From: Halomonas sp. 25-S5
GTDB lineage: Bacteria > Pseudomonadota > Gammaproteobacteria > Pseudomonadales > Halomonadaceae
Assembly: GCF_029889845.1 (NCBI RefSeq)
Contig: NZ_JARANV010000001.1
Coordinates: forward strand, 62,001-126,000
DNA: 64,000 nucleotides
Direction: 5' to 3'
Shown here: in pieces, positions 11,015 to 22,935 of the stretch
How the letters are laid out: the number at the start of each line of letters is the position of its first letter
Numbering within the stretch: position 1 is the stretch's first letter
Translations under genes and position numbers: made by a program
Notes under the pieces: model-generated
What the model was told of the DNA's origin: nothing
What the model saw: the letters and a program-made list of their open reading frames with translations, nothing else
The model's database searches: none

Positions 11015-12734
11015 CGCCTCGCTCTGGCGCACCCTGCGCCCCTGGCTTGCCCTGCTCGGACAGCGTCGCGGCCGGCTGTTCCTGGGCGCCCTGCTGATGG
11101 CGCTGACCCTGGTCTCGGCCATCGGATTGCTGGCCCTCTCGGGGTGGTTCATCACGGCGACGGCGCTGACCGGCCTGCTGCTGGCGGCGGGCATCGCCGC
11201 GACCCTGGAGGTGTATGTCCCCGGGGGCGGGATTCGCTTCTTCGCCGTGACCCGCACGGTGTCGCGCTACGTGGAACGCCTGTACAACCACGATACCGTG
11301 CTGCGACTGCTCGCCGACCTGCGCTCACGGCTGTTCGCCGTGCTCTCCGGCCTCGACGCCCACGCCCTGTCGCGTCGACGCGCCAGCGACTGGCTCAACC
11401 GCCTGACGGCGGATATCGACACCCTGGACAGCCTCTACCTGCGCCTGTTGGCGCCGGCGCTGGTGGCGCTGCTGGCGATCCTCGGCCTGGCCGCGTTCCT
11501 GGCCCTCTGGTCGCCGCGGGTCGGCGTGGCGATTGGCGCGTTGCTGCTGCTGGGCTGGCTTTGGCTGACGGTGGGCCAGGCCCGTCTGGGCATGGCCACC
11601 AGCCATCGCCAGGTTGGCGATCTCGAACGGCTCAGGGGACGACTCATCGAGCAGGTCCAGGGCCTGGCGGAGCTGGAGGCGTATGGCAGCCTGGCGGATC
11701 ACCGCGCTCGGCTGGCCGCCATCGAGACGCGGCTCTACCGGGATCAGCGTCGCCTGGGACGGCGGGTGGCGCTCGGCAATGCACTGGCGTCGCTGATCGT
11801 GGGCCTGGCAGGGCTCCTGGCCCTGTGGCTCGCGGCCGAGGCCTGGAGCGCCGGGCTGCTGTCCGGGCCGCTGACCGTGATGATGCCGCTGGCGGTGCTG
11901 GCCATCAGCGAAGCGCTGGCCCCGCTGCCGGCCGCCTTCACCTGGCTGGGGGCCACGCGGGGCGCCGCCGAGCGCCTCAATGCGCTGGAAGCGCAGCAGC
12001 CGTGCCGGGCCACGGCGGACTCGCCTGCACGGCTGCCGGTGGGGGCCCTGTCGGTGACCCTTACGGATGTCACCTTGACCCATGCGGACGCCCTGGTGCC
12101 GGCCCTGGCCGAGGTCGGCCTTGGCCTGACACCCGGCGAGCGGCTGGCCTTGTGCGGGGCATCCGGGGCGGGCAAGTCCAGCGTGGCCGGGCTGCTGACG
12201 CGACAGCTCAGGCCCGAAGCGGGCGAGGTGCGGCTGGGTGGCGTGGCGCTTGAGGCCTGGCCCGAATCGGCGTTGACCTCCCGAGTGGCCCTGCTGACCC
12301 AGCAGACGGACCTGTTCGACGATACCCTGGCCGCCAACCTGCGCCTGGGCGACCTCGAGGCGGGCGAGTCACGGCTGTGGCAGGTGCTGGCGATGGTGGA
12401 ACTCGCCGATTGGGCCGGGGCGTTGCCCCGGGGGCTCGATACCCGGGTGGGAGAGGGCGGCCGGCGGCTCTCCGGCGGCCAGGCCCGGCGCCTCGCTCTC
12501 GCTCGGCTGCTGCTGCGCGAACCGGACCTGGTGGTGCTGGACGAACCCTTCGCCGGGCTCGATGTCGAGACCGCGGCACGGCTCGCGGCCCGCCTCGATG
12601 CGTGGCTGGCGGGGCGCACCGTCATCTATCTGGTGCACCAGCTCGGCGACGCCATCGACCCGCCCGGCATCGACCGCTGCCTGACCCTGCGGGGTGGACG
12701 ACTTTGCACGCATGGTCAGGATGTTTCAGGATGA
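11001..12734 (+). CDS. cydC: CydC, thiol-reductant ABC exporter subunit
   Basis: A 577-residue partner of CydD with the same layout: six membrane helices, then an ATPase domain with Walker A GASGAGKSSVAG, signature LSGGQARRLALAR and Walker B LVVLDEPFAGLD. The start ATG overlaps the end of cydD and has GGAGG 9 bases upstream. The catalytic Glu after the Walker B Asp is present in both subunits. It ends the oxidase operon; the deaminase gene starts 30 bases later and could be read through. Confidence 0.9.
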   Translation: MPSPDASLWRTLRPWLALLGQRRGRLFLGALLMALTLVSAIGLLALSGWFITATALTGLLLAAGIAATLEVYVPGGGIRFFAVTRTVSRYVERLYNHDTVLRLLADLRSRLFAVLSGLDAHALSRRRASDWLNRLTADIDTLDSLYLRLLAPALVALLAILGLAAFLALWSPRVGVAIGALLLLGWLWLTVGQARLGMATSHRQVGDLERLRGRLIEQVQGLAELEAYGSLADHRARLAAIETRLYRDQRRLGRRVALGNALASLIVGLAGLLALWLAAEAWSAGLLSGPLTVMMPLAVLAISEALAPLPAAFTWLGATRGAAERLNALEAQQPCRATADSPARLPVGALSVTLTDVTLTHADALVPALAEVGLGLTPGERLALCGASGAGKSSVAGLLTRQLRPEAGEVRLGGVALEAWPESALTSRVALLTQQTDLFDDTLAANLRLGDLEAGESRLWQVLAMVELADWAGALPRGLDTRVGEGGRRLSGGQARRLALARLLLREPDLVVLDEPFAGLDVETAARLAARLDAWLAGRTVIYLVHQLGDAIDPPGIDRCLTLRGGRLCTHGQDVSG

Positions 12735-12764
12735 GATCGACGACTCTCCTGGACGAGGTGTGCC

Positions 12765-13760
12765 ATGCGTGATTTCCTCAGGCGCCTGCCCAAGGCCGAA
12801 CTCCATCTGCACATCGAGGGCTCGCTGGAGCCCGAGCTGATGTTTTCCCTGGCCGAGCGCAACGGCGTCAGCCTGCCCTACGCCTGCGTGGAGGAGGTCC
12901 GGGCGGCCTATGACTTCTCCGACCTGCAGTCTTTCCTCGACCTCTACTACCAGGGCATGAACGTGCTGCGCACCGCCGAGGACTTCCATGACCTGGCCAT
13001 GGACTACTTCCGCCGCGCCAGTGCCGAGGGGGTGGTGCACGTCGAGATGCACTTCGATCCCCAGGCCCACCGGGTCCGCGGCGTCGAGCTGCCGGTGGTG
13101 ATGGAGGGGCTCTCCCAGGCGCGACGCCACGCACAGCGCGAGCTGGGCATGTCCACGGCACTGATCATGGCGTTCCTGCGCGACCGGCCGGCCGAAGAGG
13201 CGATGGCGCTGATGGAGAGCGCGGCCCCCTACTGGGAGATGCTCGACGCCGTGGGGCTGGACAGCGCCGAGCGTGGCAACCCCCCGGCCAAGTTCGTCGA
13301 GGTGTTCGAGCGGGCACGGCAGCTCGGCATCCCCCGGGTCGCCCACGCCGGTGAGGAGGGGCCGCCCGACTACATCCGCGAGGCCCTGGACCTGCTGGAT
13401 GTCTGTCGCATCGACCATGGCGTGCGCTGCCTGGAGGACCCGGAACTGGTGGCCCGACTGCGGGACGAGGGCGTGGTGCTCACCGTCTGTCCGCTCTCCA
13501 ATGTGCGCCTGCGGGTCGTCGAGCGCATGACCGACCATCCCCTGCCGCAGCTGCTCGACGCCGGCCTGCGCCTGACCCTCAATTCCGACGATCCGGCCTA
13601 TTTCGGCGGCGGCATGCTGGCCAACTTCGAGGCCTGTGCCGAGGCCTTCGGCTGGTCGAAGGAGATCTTCATCCAGCTGGCCGGCACCGCCATCGAAGCC
13701 GCCTTCATCGACGAGACGCGCCGCCTCGACCTGCATCGCCAGCTGGCGGCGTGCCTCTAG
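12765..13760 (+). CDS. Adenine deaminase of the adenosine deaminase-like family
   Basis: A 331-residue zinc amidohydrolase. The metal ligands are visible as HLHIEGS (His14, His16), VAHAGEEGPP (His with the catalytic Glu region), RIDHGVRC and NSDDPAYFGG (Asp). The HAGEEGPP and DDPAYFGG forms match the subgroup of bacterial 'Add' proteins shown in Pseudomonas to act on adenine, giving hypoxanthine and ammonia, rather than on adenosine. This substrate call rests on family knowledge. It would feed hypoxanthine to the xanthine dehydrogenase encoded a few kilobases downstream. Confidence 0.82.
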   Translation: MRDFLRRLPKAELHLHIEGSLEPELMFSLAERNGVSLPYACVEEVRAAYDFSDLQSFLDLYYQGMNVLRTAEDFHDLAMDYFRRASAEGVVHVEMHFDPQAHRVRGVELPVVMEGLSQARRHAQRELGMSTALIMAFLRDRPAEEAMALMESAAPYWEMLDAVGLDSAERGNPPAKFVEVFERARQLGIPRVAHAGEEGPPDYIREALDLLDVCRIDHGVRCLEDPELVARLRDEGVVLTVCPLSNVRLRVVERMTDHPLPQLLDAGLRLTLNSDDPAYFGGGMLANFEACAEAFGWSKEIFIQLAGTAIEAAFIDETRRLDLHRQLAACL

Positions 13761-13920
13761 CGTCCCGCCAGCGAGTGGCCCCGGGCCGGGCCGAGCGGCA
13801 CGCGATGCCCCATGGGCGCGCGGGCGCCCCAGCGTTGACGGGCTGTCGTGCAACGGCCTGTAATATCGTGTAAAAGGAAGGTTCTCATCCTGCCATCGGG
13901 CCGATCGGGGAGAGCCGTTC

Positions 13921-15609
13921 TTGAGCCTTAAGACCCGTTTCCTGCTGCTGGCCGCCTGCCTCGTGCTCGTGGCATCGGCGGCCGCCTGGACCGTCTTCCA
14001 GCGCATCACCGAGGGCATCATCGAGCAGTGGGGCGAGCGCGTCGCGGCCATCCAGGTGCAGTATGACAGCGGTCGCCTGCTGCAGCCCCTGGAGCGGGAG
14101 ATTGCCCTGGCGCGCCAGATGGCCGACTCCATCGTGCTGCAGCGCTGGGCGCGAGACCCCGACGATCCGGCGCTCGAGGCCCAGGCCTTCGCGGAGATGG
14201 AAAGCTTCCGTCGCAACTTCCGCGACAACAGCTATTTCGTCGCGCTGAGAGGCAGCGGCGGCTATTATCACAACAATGCTGCCGGCGATTACACCAGCGA
14301 ACGCCTACGCTACCGGCTGCGGCAGAGTCGACCGGCAGACGCCTGGTTCTATCGCCTGATCGAGGAGGGGCGGGACTTCCACCTCAACGTCAATCCTGAC
14401 GTGGAGCTCGGCGTCACCAAGCTGTGGATCGATGTCCTGATGCGGGACGCCGATGGCGAGATCCTGGGGGTAGTGGGCACCGGCATGGAGCTCGAGGGCT
14501 TCCTGCAGGAGGTCGTGGATATCCAGCAGCCTGGCATCACCACCCTGTTCGTCGACTACAACGGCGCCATCCAGCTCTACCGCGACCGTCGCCTCATCGA
14601 CTACGCCAGTTTCGTCAAGCCGGAGGGGCAGAAGCGTACCCTGGACCTGCTGGTGGACCTGCCCCGCGACGCCGAGGCGCTCTCCGGCATGATGCGCGAG
14701 CTGCGCGAGGCCCCGGACCAGTCGCCGAACGTGCGCACCGAGTTCGTCACCGTGGAGGGCAAGCGCCACCTGGCCGGCGTGGCCTTCCTCCCGGCCCTCG
14801 GCTGGTTCGAGGTGACGTTGCTCGACCTTGGTGCCCTGATGCCGCTGGACGGTTTCACGCCGGTGGCGGTGGTGTTCGTGCTCACCCTGCTGGTCATGCT
14901 GCTGGTCTTCCACCTGGCGCTGCGCCGGCAGCTGCTGGTGCCCATCGCGGCCCTGGAAGCCGCCATGCAGCGGGTCAAGGAAGGCGACATGTCGCCCTCC
15001 GATCTGCCCCGGGGGCGGGGCGAGATGGGCCGGCTGATGCGCCATTTCCATTCCATGGCCGAGGCCATCCAGCGCCATACCCGGGATCTCGAGGAGCGGG
15101 TCCGCGAGCGCACCGAGGAACTCGAGGCGGTGGCCATCCGTGATGTGCTGACGGGCCTCATGAACCGTCGCGGCATGCAGCGGTGGCTGGAGGAGCAGAT
15201 CCTGCGGGCGTCCCGGGAGGGGAGCCACTTCGGGCTGATCTGGCTGGATCTCGACTGCTTCAAGGAGCTCAACGATGGCCTCGGTCATGCGGCAGGGGAT
15301 CAGGCCCTGGTCCGCGTCGCCGAGACGCTGCAAGACGGGCTGCGTCCCTACGACCGGGCCTCGCGCTGGGGAGGTGACGAGTTCCTGGTGCTGCTTTCGC
15401 CCTGCGACGAGCCGACCCTGACCCGCGTCGCCGAGCGCCTGCGCCAGGCGGTCGCCTCGATCGAGGTGGCCGGGGGAGCCGTCACCATCAGCGTGGGGGC
15501 CTGCCTGGCCGTTCCCGGAGAAGACCTCGACAGCCTGTTGAAGCGGGCCGACGAGGCGCTCTATCAGGCCAAGGCCGAGGGGCGCAACCGGGCCCGGGTG
15601 GCCGTCTAG
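13921..15609 (+). CDS. Membrane-bound sensor diguanylate cyclase
   Basis: A 562-residue protein with a TTG start preceded by GGGGAG 9 bases upstream. A membrane helix at about residues 6-24 is followed by a ~280-residue periplasmic Cache-like sensor domain, a second helix (about 315-335), a HAMP-like linker, a short coiled coil and a GGDEF domain. The active site WGGDEF (about 484-489) is intact, so it should make cyclic di-GMP. The inhibitory I-site RPYD lies exactly five residues before GGDEF, so product inhibition is expected. The ligand of the Cache domain is unknown. Confidence 0.88.
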   Translation: MSLKTRFLLLAACLVLVASAAAWTVFQRITEGIIEQWGERVAAIQVQYDSGRLLQPLEREIALARQMADSIVLQRWARDPDDPALEAQAFAEMESFRRNFRDNSYFVALRGSGGYYHNNAAGDYTSERLRYRLRQSRPADAWFYRLIEEGRDFHLNVNPDVELGVTKLWIDVLMRDADGEILGVVGTGMELEGFLQEVVDIQQPGITTLFVDYNGAIQLYRDRRLIDYASFVKPEGQKRTLDLLVDLPRDAEALSGMMRELREAPDQSPNVRTEFVTVEGKRHLAGVAFLPALGWFEVTLLDLGALMPLDGFTPVAVVFVLTLLVMLLVFHLALRRQLLVPIAALEAAMQRVKEGDMSPSDLPRGRGEMGRLMRHFHSMAEAIQRHTRDLEERVRERTEELEAVAIRDVLTGLMNRRGMQRWLEEQILRASREGSHFGLIWLDLDCFKELNDGLGHAAGDQALVRVAETLQDGLRPYDRASRWGGDEFLVLLSPCDEPTLTRVAERLRQAVASIEVAGGAVTISVGACLAVPGEDLDSLLKRADEALYQAKAEGRNRARVAV

Positions 15610-15613
15610 GCCC

Positions 15614-15769
15614 TTAGCGGACGAAAACCAGAGAACCCCGGGATGGCCGGGATTCACGGGTCCAGGCGGTGGTCTCCTCGAAGTCCTGCCCGAGCATCTC
15701 CTGGCCCATGATGGCCACGGCTTCCTCCAGGGTATCGGTGGCGCCGCCCGCCATCGCCGCTGAGGGCAT
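15614..15769 (-). CDS. Possible small or 5'-truncated ORF
   Basis: A 51-residue minus-strand frame starting MPSAAMAGGATDTLEEA and ending SRGSLVFVR. The acidic helical middle (LEEAVAIMGQEMLGQDFEE) and C-terminus look like the end of a larger protein, not random sequence. No usable ribosome binding site precedes any start. It sits between the cyclase and the toxin-antitoxin pair, so it may be the remnant of a gene cut when the pair arrived. No family recognised. Confidence 0.3.
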   Translation of the reverse strand: MPSAAMAGGATDTLEEAVAIMGQEMLGQDFEETTAWTRESRPSRGSLVFVR

Positions 15770-15840
15770 CCTGCGACGTTGACTGATGCCATCGGTCGAC
15801 CCATGATGGTTAAAATTTGATCGATCAGGGAAGCGTAAAA

Positions 15841-16050
15841 ATGGCCACGGCAACTCTCTCCAGCAAGTACCAGCTCGCCATCCCCAAGGAGGTGAGAGAA
15901 AAGCTCGGTCTCGGAGCCGGCCAGACCTTCACGGTGTTGGCCAAGGGGCGGGTGATTGAACTGGTGCCGACCCAGAACATCCTGGCGTTGCGTGGCACCA
16001 TGAAGGAGGCGGATCCTGCCGATTACCGTGATCACTCGGATCGAGTCTGA
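15841..16050 (+). CDS. vapB: AbrB/MazE-type antitoxin (VapB)
   Basis: A 69-residue swapped-hairpin AbrB DNA-binding protein: MATATLSSKYQLAIPKEVRE is the N-terminal fold, followed by a short C-terminal tail that would bind and block the toxin. The ATG has AGGGAAG 7 bases upstream; an 8-residue upstream extension is less likely. The stop overlaps the toxin start (TGATG), the standard layout of VapBC modules in which the antitoxin also represses the operon. Confidence 0.87.
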   Translation: MATATLSSKYQLAIPKEVREKLGLGAGQTFTVLAKGRVIELVPTQNILALRGTMKEADPADYRDHSDRV

Positions 16051-16445
16051 TGACGGCACTTGTCGATACCTGCGGTTGGATAGAGTGGTTGACGGATGGT
16101 GAGCTGGCGGATGACTTCTCCCCATGGCTGATCCATCCCGAGGCACTGGTGGTACCAACTGCCGTGCAGTTCGAGCTTTACAAGTGGGTCAAGCGGGAGG
16201 TGGGCGAGCCACGGGCACTTGAGGTCATCGCCGCCACGGAGAGTGCCAGGGTAGTAACATTCGATGGCGCCATCGCCCTGCTCGCCGCCGACCTGGCTCT
16301 AGAGCATCGACTCTCCTTCGCCGACGCGATTATCTATGCCACGGCGAGTTTTTCCGAATCAGTACTGGTGACGTCGGATGATCACTTCGAAGGGCTCCCG
16401 GACGTCATTTTCCTTGATAAGCGCGGCGGCCATGGGGATCGCTGA
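16050..16445 (+). CDS. vapC: PIN-domain toxin (VapC)
   Basis: A 131-residue PIN-domain ribonuclease. The conserved acidic residues that bind Mg are visible in VDTCGWIEWL (Asp6), the QFELYKW region (Glu), and SFADAIIYATA plus LVTSDDHFEGL near the C-terminus. VapC toxins cleave tRNA or rRNA when freed from VapB. It overlaps the antitoxin by 1 base and ends immediately before the convergent guanine deaminase stop. Base composition is lower in GC than its neighbours, consistent with acquisition. Confidence 0.87.
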   Translation: MTALVDTCGWIEWLTDGELADDFSPWLIHPEALVVPTAVQFELYKWVKREVGEPRALEVIAATESARVVTFDGAIALLAADLALEHRLSFADAIIYATASFSESVLVTSDDHFEGLPDVIFLDKRGGHGDR

Positions 16446-17780
16446 TCAGCGGTCCCGCTGATGTTGGAGGCGCCCGCCGGCCCAGGTCTCGGCCACGCAG
16501 CGATCGTCGCCGAGCATCATCAGCGCGAAGAGCGTCTCGGAAAGCGAGCGGCTGCGGGCCGTGCGCCGGGCCAGCAGCGGGGTGGCGGCCGGGTCGAGCA
16601 CCACGACGTCGGCCTCCATGCCGGGGGCTATCCGGCCGATCTGGCCGTCCAGCGACAGCGCCCGGGCGTTGCCTAGCGTCAGCCCGTAGAAGCCCTGCCA
16701 GGCGGTGAGCGGCTGGCCGCGCAGCTGGCCCACCTGGTAGGCGGCCTTCAGCGTGGCCAGGCCGGAGAGGTCGGTGCCGCCGCCCACGTCGCTGGCGTAG
16801 GTGATGTTGAGGCCCATCTCGCGGGCCGCCAGGCGGTCGAAGAGGCCGCTGCCGAGGAAGAGGTTGGAGCTCGGGCAGAAGGCGAGGTTCGCCCCTCGGT
16901 CGGCGAGCCGACCACGCATCGCCTGGTCCAGATGGATGCCGTGGGCGAAGGTGCTGCGCGGGCCCACCAGGCCCGACTCCTCGTAGACCGACAGGTAGTC
17001 GCGGCTGTCGGGGAAGAGCTCGGCGACCCAGTCGAGCTCGCCGGTGTTCTCGGCCAGGTGGGTCTGCAGCCACAGGCTCGGGTCGTTACGCATCAGGCCG
17101 CCGGTGGCGTCCAGCTGGGCCCGGCTGGAGGTGGGGGCGAAGCGCGGGGTCAGGCTGTAGCCCAGCCGCCCCTTGCCGTGCCAGTCGCCGATCAACCGCT
17201 CGCTGTCGCGGATGCCGCCCAGGGTGTCATCGCAGAGCGCCTCCGGCGCGTGGCGGTCCATCAGCACCTTGCCGGCCAGCATGCGCAGCCCGCGCCGGCG
17301 ACTGGCCGAGAAGAAGGCATCGACGGAGACCGGGTGGCTCGAGCAGAACACCTGGGCGGTGGTGGTGCCGACCCTCAGCATCTCGTCGAGGAAGGCCTCC
17401 GACAGCAGCTCTGCATGCTCCCGCGCCGCGAAGCGACACTCCTCGGGGAAGGTATAGTCACCCAGCCAGTCGAGCAGCTGTCGGCCGTAGGAGGCCATGA
17501 TCTCCAGCTGCACGTAGTGCACGTGGCTGTCGATAAAGCCGGGCACAATCAGTTTGCCGCGGTGGTCGATCACCTCGATGCCCGCTGGTAGCGACGTCGT
17601 CAGGGTAGCGTAGTCCTCCACCGCGCGGATTTGGCCGTCCTCGATCCACAGGGCGCCATCCGGGTGGTGGCGCACGCTGCCCTCGGCGGGGGTATCGGCT
17701 TCGCCGGGGTCGGCATCGAAGCTCAGCAGTTCGGCGCGCAGCACGCGCGAATCGTTATGGGTCATCTCGTCAGGGCTCAT
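16446..17780 (-). CDS. guaD: Guanine deaminase
   Basis: A 444-residue zinc amidohydrolase that converts guanine to xanthine. Metal and active-site motifs are FIDSHVHYVQ (HxH), QTHLAEN, AHGIHLD and ASDVGGGTDLS, in the order and spacing of bacterial GuaD. The start at 17780 (MSPDEM) could instead be the ATG at 17765; neither has a clear ribosome binding site. It is on the same strand and just downstream of xdhABC, so xanthine made here is next oxidised to urate. Confidence 0.9.
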   Translation of the reverse strand: MSPDEMTHNDSRVLRAELLSFDADPGEADTPAEGSVRHHPDGALWIEDGQIRAVEDYATLTTSLPAGIEVIDHRGKLIVPGFIDSHVHYVQLEIMASYGRQLLDWLGDYTFPEECRFAAREHAELLSEAFLDEMLRVGTTTAQVFCSSHPVSVDAFFSASRRRGLRMLAGKVLMDRHAPEALCDDTLGGIRDSERLIGDWHGKGRLGYSLTPRFAPTSSRAQLDATGGLMRNDPSLWLQTHLAENTGELDWVAELFPDSRDYLSVYEESGLVGPRSTFAHGIHLDQAMRGRLADRGANLAFCPSSNLFLGSGLFDRLAAREMGLNITYASDVGGGTDLSGLATLKAAYQVGQLRGQPLTAWQGFYGLTLGNARALSLDGQIGRIAPGMEADVVVLDPAATPLLARRTARSRSLSETLFALMMLGDDRCVAETWAGGRLQHQRDR

Positions 17781-17917
17781 CGTTATTCGTCACACCGGGG
17801 CTGACACGGGGGCAGGCCTGCGAGGAAGCGCTGTGAATACCTCCCTGTACGCTACCGACGCCATCCATGGCGTAGGACCTCCTCTTCGGCCTCCCCCCGG
17901 CGCCCCTGGTTCCTTCC

Positions 17918-18792
17918 CTATTTGTGGGGCTCATCGGTGAGCATGCTGCGCAACTCGGCCGGGTCTAGGCCGCGCTGATCGCCTCGCTCGGGCGACTCGA
18001 TCAGCGGCAGTAGCTCGGCGATGGCGGCGATGGCGATGGCGTAGGGCGTCTTGTCGCCGCCCCGCTTTTCACCCTGATTCGGGCCCGCCGCGATGCCGAT
18101 GGGGCAGCGCACACCGGCGAGCGCCTCCTCGCCATGTCCGGCCTCGCGCAACCGGGCGCGGAAGCTGGCCCACTTGCTCTTCGAGCCGATCAGGCCCAGC
18201 GAGGCCGTGTCGCCGCGGGCGAGCAGGGCATCCACCAGGGCGCGGTCCTCGGCGTGGTCGTGGGTCAGCACCAGGGCGTGGACGCCAGGCGGCAGGGCGG
18301 CCACGGCCTCGGCCGGGTCGGGGGTATGGCGACAGGCCAGGCGTGGCTGGTCGGCCGACCACTCGGGGAAGGTGTCTGTTCGGCTGTCGTGCCACAGTAC
18401 ATGCCAGGGCAGCGGGGCGGCCAGGCGCACCAGTTCGCGGCCCACATGACCGGCACCGAAGATCGCCAGGGTAGCGGGGCTGCCGGGAAAGACCTCGAGC
18501 AGCACGTTGACGAAGCCGCCGCAGCACTGGCCGCTGCGCCCGCCCAGGCTGAAGGCCTCCAGGCTCATGCCGGTCTTCCCGGCACTCAGACGTTCGCGGG
18601 CGGCCTCGATGGTCTGCCACTCGAAGGTGCCGCCGCCCAGGGTGTCGAAGACCGCATCGGCGGTGATCACCATGCGCGCCCCGGGCTCCCGGGGCGTGGA
18701 ACCGGCGCTGGTCACCTGGGTGGCCAGGACATGGGGCAGGCCTTCGCGCTGCAGCCGGTGCAGCGCGGCATGCCAGCTCTCCGCCTGCATGC

Positions 18793-18796
<4 letters not shown>
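17918..18796 (-). CDS. xdhC: XdhC, xanthine dehydrogenase accessory protein
   Basis: A 292-residue chaperone that binds molybdenum cofactor, helps its sulfuration and inserts it into XdhB. The N-terminal XdhC/CoxI part includes TSAGSTPREPGARMVI and GGRSGQCCGGFVNVL; the C-terminal Rossmann-like part begins LAIFGAGHVGREL and includes LTHDHAED and GLIGSKSKW. The start ATG overlaps the xdhB stop (ATGA). The open frame continues ~44 codons upstream inside xdhB, but the overlap and family length support this start. Confidence 0.9.
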
Positions 18797-21259
<2,463 letters not shown>

Positions 21260-21276
<17 letters not shown>

Positions 21277-22741
21277 GGAGCATCACCTCCCGGGGAGCGT
21301 CGGTCGACTCCTGTGCCATGACCAGGCGCAGGCGTTCGAGTAGATTGGCGGCACAGAGCCGGCGATAGTGGGCGCTGCCGCGCACGTCGCTCATCGGCTG
21401 GAAGTCCTCCGCGAGAGCGAGCCTGGCGGCCTGGAAGGCGGCGGGGGACGGCGGCTGGCCCTCGAGGGCGGCCTCGGCCGCGGCGGCCCGTTTCGGCGTC
21501 GCCGCCATGCCCCCGAACGCCAGGCGGACGTCGCACAGCAGGCCATCCTCCAGGCGCCAGCCGAAGGCGCCGAGTACCGCCGAAATGTCATCCTCACGAC
21601 GCTTGGACAGCTTCCAGACCCTGAGGTGTCGGCTCGGCTCGGGACGGGGCAGGAAGATCGCCCGGATCACCTCGCCCTCGCGCAGCTCGGTTTTCTTGTA
21701 GCCGAGGAAGACGTTGTCGAGCGGCAGCTCACGCTCGGCCATTCCCGCACCTTCACCGGGGCCCGCCAGCCACAGCCGGGCGCCCAGGGCAAGCAGCACC
21801 GGCGGGGTGTCGCCGATCGGCGAGGCGTTGGCGATGTTGCCGCCCAGGGTGCCGCGGTTACGCACCTGGGCGGAGCCCAGGCGATGCAGCAGATGGGCAA
21901 AGGCCGGGTAGTGGTCGGCCAGCAGCGGTTCCAGGCGCGAGTAGGTCACGGCACCGCCGATCCACCACCCCTCGCGGCCATCCGCCAGGGTCGTCTCCTC
22001 GATGGCCTTGAGCTCGGCGACCCGGGTGACGTCCACCACCCGCACGAAGCGCGCAAGGCGCTGGGTCACCTCGAGCCAGAGGTCGGTACCGCCGGCGACG
22101 ATGGGCGCCTCGGGGTGTGCCCCGCGTTCGGCGATCAGTTCGACCAGGGTGGCGGGCTGGACGAAAGCAACGTCGCGGTCGCCGGCCGCCTCGGGGACGG
22201 CGTCGACCGCCAGATCCAGCCATTCGGGTCGCTGATGGGGGTAGTCCTCCATGGCCAGCGCCGCGTCGCGGATTGGCCGGTAGCCGGTGCAGCGGCAGAG
22301 GTTGCCGCCCAGCGCGGCCTCCAGGCGCTGCGGGGTCAGCGGTGCCGGGGGCGTTGCAGCGTCCGCGTGCTGGTCTTCATAGAGTGTGAACAGTGACATC
22401 ACGATGCCCGGGGTGCAGAAGCCGCACTGGCTGCCGTGGCACTCGACCATGGCCGCCTGGGCGGGGTGGAGGGTGTTACCCCGGGCCAGGCCCTCCACCG
22501 TGACCAGCACGCGTCCCTGGAGCTGATGGGCCGGAGTGATGCAGGCATTGGCGCTGTGGTAGTGAATGCGGCCGTCGGGGCCGGCCTCGCCGATGGCCAC
22601 CGTGCAGGCGCCGCAGTCGCCGGAGGCGCAGCCCTCCTTGGTGCCGGTCTGGCCGAGCGAGTCGCGCAGCAGCTCGAGCACGCTGGTATCGGGCGAGGCC
22701 ATGCAGTGGCGGGGCTGCCCATTGAGCAGGAAGTCGATCAT
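21260..22741 (-). CDS. xdhA: Xanthine dehydrogenase iron-sulfur/FAD subunit
   Basis: A 493-residue small subunit. The N-terminal ferredoxin-like domain holds CASGDCGAC (Cys38, 43, 46) and the second cluster domain holds CGFCTPG and CRCTGYRP. A FAD-binding domain (IVAGGTDLWLEVTQ, GGNIANASPIGD) and CO-dehydrogenase-like C-terminal domain follow. I start at ATG 22741 (MIDFLLNGQPRH), the usual N-terminus; an upstream frame to 22816 would cover the operator. It heads the xdhABC operon, transcribed divergently from the TetR regulator. Confidence 0.92.
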
Positions 22742-22806
22742 CGCCTTGTCTCTATTGTTGGCGTGGATGCGTAGACGCGTGAGCGCCTTGGGCCGGGAGA
22801 CTTGGT

Positions 22807-22826
22807 TTCTGACCATTCGGTCAGAA
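22807..22826. promoter_or_regulatory. RutR-like operator between xdhA and its regulator
   Basis: A perfect 8-bp inverted repeat, TTCTGACC-ATTC-GGTCAGAA, lies in the 194-bp divergent region, 66 bp from the xdhA start and 110 bp from the tetR start. Its core TGACCAttcGGTCA closely matches the known RutR site TTGACCAnnTGGTCAA. The adjacent regulator is RutR-like, so autoregulation and control of xdhABC by a purine or pyrimidine ligand is the likely reading. Confidence 0.7.
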
Positions 22827-22935
22827 TGTGTCCAGCTTGGTCCAGGTTCTTGTGCTTTTCAAGCCCGTTTGCACCTCGCACGGGGGTGGGGCACTATCCT
22901 TGGCTTTGATCCGCCATGGGGCAGTGAGGTGGCCG

